A stretch of 64,000 bases of DNA from Allium sativum. Lineage: Eukaryota; Streptophyta; Magnoliopsida; Asparagales; Amaryllidaceae. Below are positions 59,111 to 64,000 of the stretch, in pieces. Below the pieces are notes generated by a model. That model saw only the letters and a program-made list of their open reading frames with translations, did not search any database and was not told the DNA's origin. Position numbers and translations under genes: made by a program. Each line of letters starts with the position of its first letter. Position 1 is the stretch's first letter. The DNA lies in contig CM060922.1 of NCBI GenBank assembly GCA_030737875.1, forward strand, positions 320,145,456 through 320,209,455. Direction: 5' to 3'.

Positions 59111-59930
59111 ACAAGAGCTAAAAGCGGCATTTTCAAGCCTAAAGTATATTCATCCACTATCATCACTGATGTACCAACAAACAATGATCAAGCTGCCAAA
59201 GATAACAACTGGAGAAAAGCCATGCATGAAGAATACTCAGCCTTGATCAAAGACAATACATGGGAATTAGTGTATCCTCCTCATAACAAAAATATTATAG
59301 GTTGTAATTAGACCTATAAACTGAAGAGAAATTCAGATGGAACTATAAACAAATATGAAGCCGGATTAGGGGTAAAGGGATTTACTCAAGAATATGGTTT
59401 CGATTTCAATGAAACTTTCTCTCCAGTTGTTAAACCATCAACTATCAGACTAATATTCACTGTGGCATTGACCAAAGGATGGAAAATAAAGCATTTGGAT
59501 GTCAATAATGCGTTCTTAGATGGCAAACTGCAAGAAGAAATATATAGGCAACAACCATAAGGGTTAACTCAAATCAGAACAAGTATGCAAGCTCAACAGG
59601 GCCATTTATGGACTAAAGCAAGCCCCTAAAGTATGGTTTAAAAGGCTGAAAAATACTTTGGGAAATATGGGATATCGTCCAATAAAATCAGACTCTTCTC
59701 TTTTTACTAAATTTACTAACTCATCAATATCATACATACTAATATACGTTGATGATTTAATTATTACAGGTTAAAATGAGGATGAGATCAAACATTCAAC
59801 TATTCAGTTGGATAAGAAATTCTCAATCAAAGACTTGGGTGATGTTTCATATTTTCTAGGCATTGAAGTTAAAAGAAGATCATCAGATTCTGAGATACAC
59901 CATTCCCAGAAAAAGTATATTTCATAATTG
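59066..59930 (+). pseudogene. copia reverse transcriptase (broken)
   Basis: The block reads WRKAMHEEYSAL, NTWELVYPP, YKLKRNSDGTI, FSPVVKPSTIRLI and HLDVNNAFLDGKL in order. The active site is YVDD (59745-59756). Stops are at about 59309, 59558 and 59773, with a frameshift near 59570. The order and spacing are those of copia RT. Confidence 0.9.
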
Positions 59931-60430
59931 TTGATCAAAACTAAAATGGACAATGCAAACTCACAACCAACGCCAATGATGTCAAATCAGCATTACTCTA
60001 AAAACAGGGGAGAAGCCATAATTAATATTAAACAGTATAGAAGTGTTGTAGGTGCATTACAATATCCAACTATAACACGACCTGATATTTCATTTAGCGT
60101 TAATAAAGTCTCTCAATTTATGCAGAATCCAATCGACGAGCATTGGAAAGCTGTAAAAAGGATTCTCAGATATAACAAAGGAACAATTAATTATGGTCTA
60201 ACCCTAAAAGCTAGCAAGCAATTTGATATCATAGCATATGCAGACTCAAACTGGGCATCAGATGTTGATGACAGAAGATCAGTAACTGGCTACTGCATTT
60301 ATATCGAAAACAACTTAATATCATGGCGTTCAAAGAAACAACCCACAATTTGAAGATCGAGTGCAGAAGCAGAATACAGAAGTCTGGCTAACGCAACAGC
60401 TGAAATACTATGGTTACATCCTTGATCAAA
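59928..60430 (+). pseudogene. copia RNase H (broken)
   Basis: A frame open from 59928 to 60350 carries SVVGALQYPTITRPDISFSV and the RNase H motif YADSNWASDVDDRRS. After a TGA at 60351-60353, SSAEAEYRSLA continues in the same frame. This removes the RNA strand in intact relatives. Confidence 0.88.
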
Positions 60431-60695
60431 GAGCTAAAGTAAACAGCTGAAAGAAAGCCTACAATTTGCTGTGATAATCAGAGTGCTATGTACATGTCCG
60501 CTAACCCCATACAACATGCTAGAACGAAGCACATGGAAATCGACATTTATTTTATTCGAGAGCGAGTTTAGAAGGGAAATTTACAGATTAATCGCATACC
60601 AACGTATTATCAAAGAGCAGTTGTGTTTACTAAGTCAGTTTTAGAACTTCAGTCGATTTAAAGATGAACTAAAAATCAAAGAAAAATTCGACCTG

Positions 60696-60955
60696 TTTAT
60701 ATAGCTACTGAAGCCGGTCGCCACCAACGTTGTGCTGAAGCTGGTCTATACAGCTGGAATTGAAGAGCCTCATCAAGTTCGATCTGCTAACATCGAGAAT
60801 TGAAGATTAAATATCATTGGAATTGATCGATCTAGTTATATAGCTGCTAAAGCCGGTCACCATCAACGTTGTGCTGAAGCGCCTCACAACTTCATCAAGT
60901 TCGATCTGCTAACATCCGTAATTGAAGATCAAATATCACTAGAATTGAAGCAAAT
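60696..60955. repeat. Tandem duplication in the copia 3' untranslated region
   Basis: A unit of about 135 bases containing CAACGTTGTGCTGAAG and CATCAAGTTCGATCTGCTAA occurs twice between RNase H and the PPT. Confidence 0.8.
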
Positions 60956-60985
60956 TAGGGTTCGATGGCAACACTAACCCTAATT

Positions 60986-61248
60986 TGAAAGGGGGAAATA
61001 AGGCATAGTATACGAAATTGTCGGCTAATACGTCAAATATAATACATGTTACATGGGTTTGGTGACTACATACCCGAATACCCATTTCTTTATTTCCTAT
61101 ACATAACTGGGCTTATAATTTAAAAGCCTATCTGTACAACTATTTAAACAACTCAGTTATGTACGTATTAGTCAATCAATACAATTACAAATTTTCATCT
61201 TTTACCTCACGCAATTTATACAAAAATAATTCTGTGGAAAATCTATTA
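60986..61248 (+). repeat. PPT and 3' LTR of the copia element
   Basis: TGAAAGGGGGAAA (60986-60998) is the polypurine tract. The LTR of about 248 bp follows and ends near 61248 by alignment with the 5' remnant. Short LTRs are usual for copia. Confidence 0.75.
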
Positions 61249-62473
61249 TTTACCATGTTTTTTTTTGCAAAATGTCTTAAAAACTAATTATTCAGAAGTG
61301 TCACACGTAAAACTTATTATCTTAAAAGAAAGTTTCATTAAAAAATGAATCGAAGGGAAAATATTCCATGGTCCCTTAATAACAAATAGTTTCAGATAAA
61401 CATATCTTGAATTGTACAGAAATGAAATCTCTAGTGGGTGGGATTAAAAGTTAAAATGCAAAAATATAAATAAACGTGTCTTTCCATGGGCTATCAAAAT
61501 GTTAGGTCTCTGAATTTTATCGATTTAAACTTGTGTACACTTAATTTATTTTAATTATGCTATTTAAGGTTTTGATCATTTGATTTTTTAAATTATAGTT
61601 ATAATGGAAATTTTATTTTTAATTATTCAATTAATGGTTTCAATGATTAGACAGCTGTTAAATAGAAAAGTGGTCACTTCTCATCTAACACCCTGAACGA
61701 AGAAAGTCTGAATAATAATTACAAAGTATGTCACATATCATATATAAATACAGACTGCAGAAAATTAATTGAAGACACAAATTTATAGCGGTTCGGCAAG
61801 TGTGCATATGTCCACTATGAGGTAATTACTTGTTTATACTATTTGACTACATGAATTAAAGTCTTGATTTGTTTACAAGGAAGTGTAGTAAAAGATATTG
61901 TACTTGGAAATGATAGAGTTCAAGTGTATGAGTGCCAAATAGCCAAGAGAATATCCTTAAAAAAGTCCAGCTAATGGTGTACTTATAACTGCCAAGGAAA
62001 TCAAGGCCAAAAAGTTAGAAGTGAAAACAGGATCCCGAAGAAGACCAAATCCTGAAGGAGAAACCAAGTCAGCCCAATCAACATGATTCAAATCGATACT
62101 AATCAAATTTGGACCGTTACCGAACTGAGGGTAGCGATACGGTATCAAGGCAGAATCCTTGCTTTGATATATCCATACAACCACGAAGTTTTGCAATGTT
62201 GATCCATGATTCAAAGAATGCCAATTTAAGTAAGTCTTTGAAGTCAGAAATACCAAAATGAGCGCACCGATCAGATGCAAGGTGCTCAAGCCGATCCCAT
62301 GTCATGGCCGATCTTGGACCTTTCTATTTTTCTGATTCGAAATGTGTTAAGGACATCAGGCTTACTCAAAGATGATCACATATGCCGATCTGGGGCAGCA
62401 CATGTTAAGCCGACCCGAAAACATGGCAAATTTAGGGTTATGTTGTTTAGCCAATCCGACTTCTTTAAGAAGA
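61249..62473. other. Unassigned stretch between the copia element and the second T-family LTR
   Basis: AT-rich at first, then moderately GC-rich (61950-62470) with several GCCGAT phrases. Two overlapping minus-strand frames (61957-62289 and 62117-62305) have protein-like composition, but I recognise no family and both lack supporting signals. It may be flank or an old retrotransposon internal fragment. Confidence 0.35.
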
Positions 62474-64000
62474 AAACTCCACACCCTACGTCCGTTAATG
62501 TCACTCTTTATCAGAATGCATTAAGTTTCGTGAAGCGTTATAGGTAAATAGAAACATCACAAGATAGATATAAAATAACAGCGGGGAATTTAAAACTTTA
62601 TATTAAATAGAAATCATCGTGGGCCAAATCCCAGTTACATTATAAGTCTGAAATACAGAAAACATAAACCTTCTATCTTGTACCAGAATTATCATCAGTA
62701 CAATAATACATAAAAAGAGCATAATCCCCAAAATATAGCCATAGTAAAGGAAATACGAAATCAAGCGGTACATCTAAGCATCTCCAAGCAGAATAAAGGA
62801 AGAATCGTGATCAAGCTTGAGTATTCCCACCACCAAGTACCAGGGGGGAGGGGGTGAGTGGTGGGGGATAAAAGAGAGAGAAGAGGAAACACAATGGGTC
62901 AGACATAAAGTCTGGCGAATCCAGTTACTTTTAGCATATAAATAAGTAAAGGCATTATGACAGATTTATAAACTAGAGAGTGAGATAACACTGTCATAAG
63001 GCAGGTATAACAAGGTAAATAGGATAAACAAAATAGAATAAATTGCGCTTCTTTAATACTTTTCTCTGCACCATTACTAGTATCACAAGAATAACATGAT
63101 CCCAACATGTACAAGATGGTAGACTTAGGTGTACTTCTAATGAGAGGTTTTACCCCACACAATAACAGGTTGCCCAACAGAACTGACAGGTGTTACCCCA
63201 AACTATAATAATGGCATCCTATACAAGAAAGACTAGATGTACCCTAAGTACTACCCCCAACCGATCGACTCCCTAACACGTTGATACCCCGTGTTAGCCC
63301 CATAGTAGGATGTATCACTTCCTGCAGTGGCAATCCATTGTTTACAAGATGTGCACAAACCATACCTACAGGTGTCACGGCGTCTTAACCTCCCTGGACT
63401 GGACCCATGCACACATATGACCCCGTCGGAATGCGCCGCCCACACCGTCCCTTAGATGGACCTCTTATAACCAACTCAGTAAGCATGCCCTGACCTCGAC
63501 CTAGTTCGGGGTACTTTGTTTGATACCAATATAGGTTACTGACCGATACGGTCCCACACACTGGATGATACAAGCTTCCCCAAGGCTTGCATTCCCACTA
63601 CTAGGATTTCAACAGGTTATGCCTACTAGTTAAATCAAGATTGCATAACCCCAACAGGTTAAGTTTGTCAGGTTTATATGTATAACCCATCCCCACACAT
63701 TTAACATGATTAACTTAACCCTCCTACTGATTCAAGCAAGTTTACTTAACCCCTACTTAATTTGGCATGTTCATGTAACCCTCACAAATACAAACAGGTT
63801 AAGTATTACAACTTTATTACCATTTATTCATTTATGGTTATTAATGCGCTAGACCTTCCACATTAAGTCTACCACTTGTGGATCCTGGATATGACGGGCA
63901 GTTCCGGGCAGAATTCTACCACAAGTCGGACTTAACCTCATGTCTTAGCACCGTTATATGTACGTTTATGCACTTAGACCCCTCAAATTAGATTCACCAC
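62474..64000 (-). repeat. Second T-family LTR, cut by the window end
   Basis: Collinear with 2915 to about 4315 in the same orientation but clearly diverged. Matching landmarks are CGTTAATGTCACTC (62491), the G-rich run (62843), CAGACATAAAGTCTGGCGA (62900), AGGATGTATCACTT (63307) and the block near 63848. No PBS lies left of it, so it is not the same insertion's 5' LTR; it is a 3' LTR or a solo LTR. Frames at 62899-63573 are shadows. Confidence 0.8.

Larger units (their letters stand above)
55936..61248 (+). mobile_element. Degenerate Ty1/copia retrotransposon
   Basis: The order is 5' LTR remnant (ends 56041), PBS (56042-56053), gag, protease, integrase, RT, RNase H, PPT (about 60986-60998), 3' LTR (61000-61248). 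Integrase before RT defines copia. The reading frame is broken by many stops and several frameshifts. The 5' LTR retains only about 95 bp similar to the 3' LTR. This is an old dead copy. Confidence 0.9.

Overview
This window looks like an intergenic block from a large, repeat-rich flowering-plant nuclear genome, probably a dicot. The DNA is AT-rich and almost every kilobase belongs to a nested LTR retrotransposon. The RNA-primer sites are plant-type (initiator tRNA-Met and tRNA-Asp primers). I found no convincing host protein gene, rRNA gene or functional tRNA gene. Nearly all long reading frames are chance frames inside giant LTRs. Real coding homology exists only in one Ty3/gypsy gag-pol (1-2703, minus) and one decayed Ty1/copia gag-pol (about 56476-60420, plus).

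Layout, left to right. (1) 1-6124: left-truncated Ty3/gypsy element T on the minus strand (pol, gag, leader, PBS, 3.2-kb 5' LTR). (2) 6125-8774 plus 14940-15673: the 3' half of a giant 'family A' LTR, split by (3) a 6.2-kb solo LTR of 'family B' (8775-14939). (4) 15674-20494: AT-rich flank with satellite-like arrays and a 200-bp block that recurs at 42264. (5) 20495-41901: a complete family B element with two LTRs of about 6.2-6.6 kb around a 717-bp non-coding core that carries a PBS, a PPT and a 32-bp palindrome. Its 3' LTR is interrupted by (6) a family A element (24761-32626). (7) 41902-44483: flank with a 222-bp MITE and a probable Helitron 3' end. (8) 44484-47238: another family B LTR fragment on the plus strand. 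(9) 47239-48299 and 53777-about 55680: a fragment of an Athila/Tat-like element with a tRNA-Asp PBS, split by (10) a 5.5-kb family A solo LTR (48300-53776). (11) About 55690-55775: a tRNA-derived SINE-like head. (12) 55936-61248: degenerate copia element. (13) 61249-62473: nothing recognised. (14) 62474-64000: a second LTR of the T family, cut by the window end.

The most interesting system is the A/B group. These are non-autonomous retrotransposons in which the LTRs hold over 90 % of the element and the core holds little more than the primer sites. A and B differ in sequence but share terminal motifs, a TATA box followed by a GC-rich island about 1 kb inside the LTR, and a conserved structured module deeper in the LTR. 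They encode no proteins here and must use proteins made elsewhere. The T element shares their LTR-end motif and initiator-Met type primer, so its family is a candidate helper; that link is inference. Coordinates, repeat counts and divergences were counted by eye.
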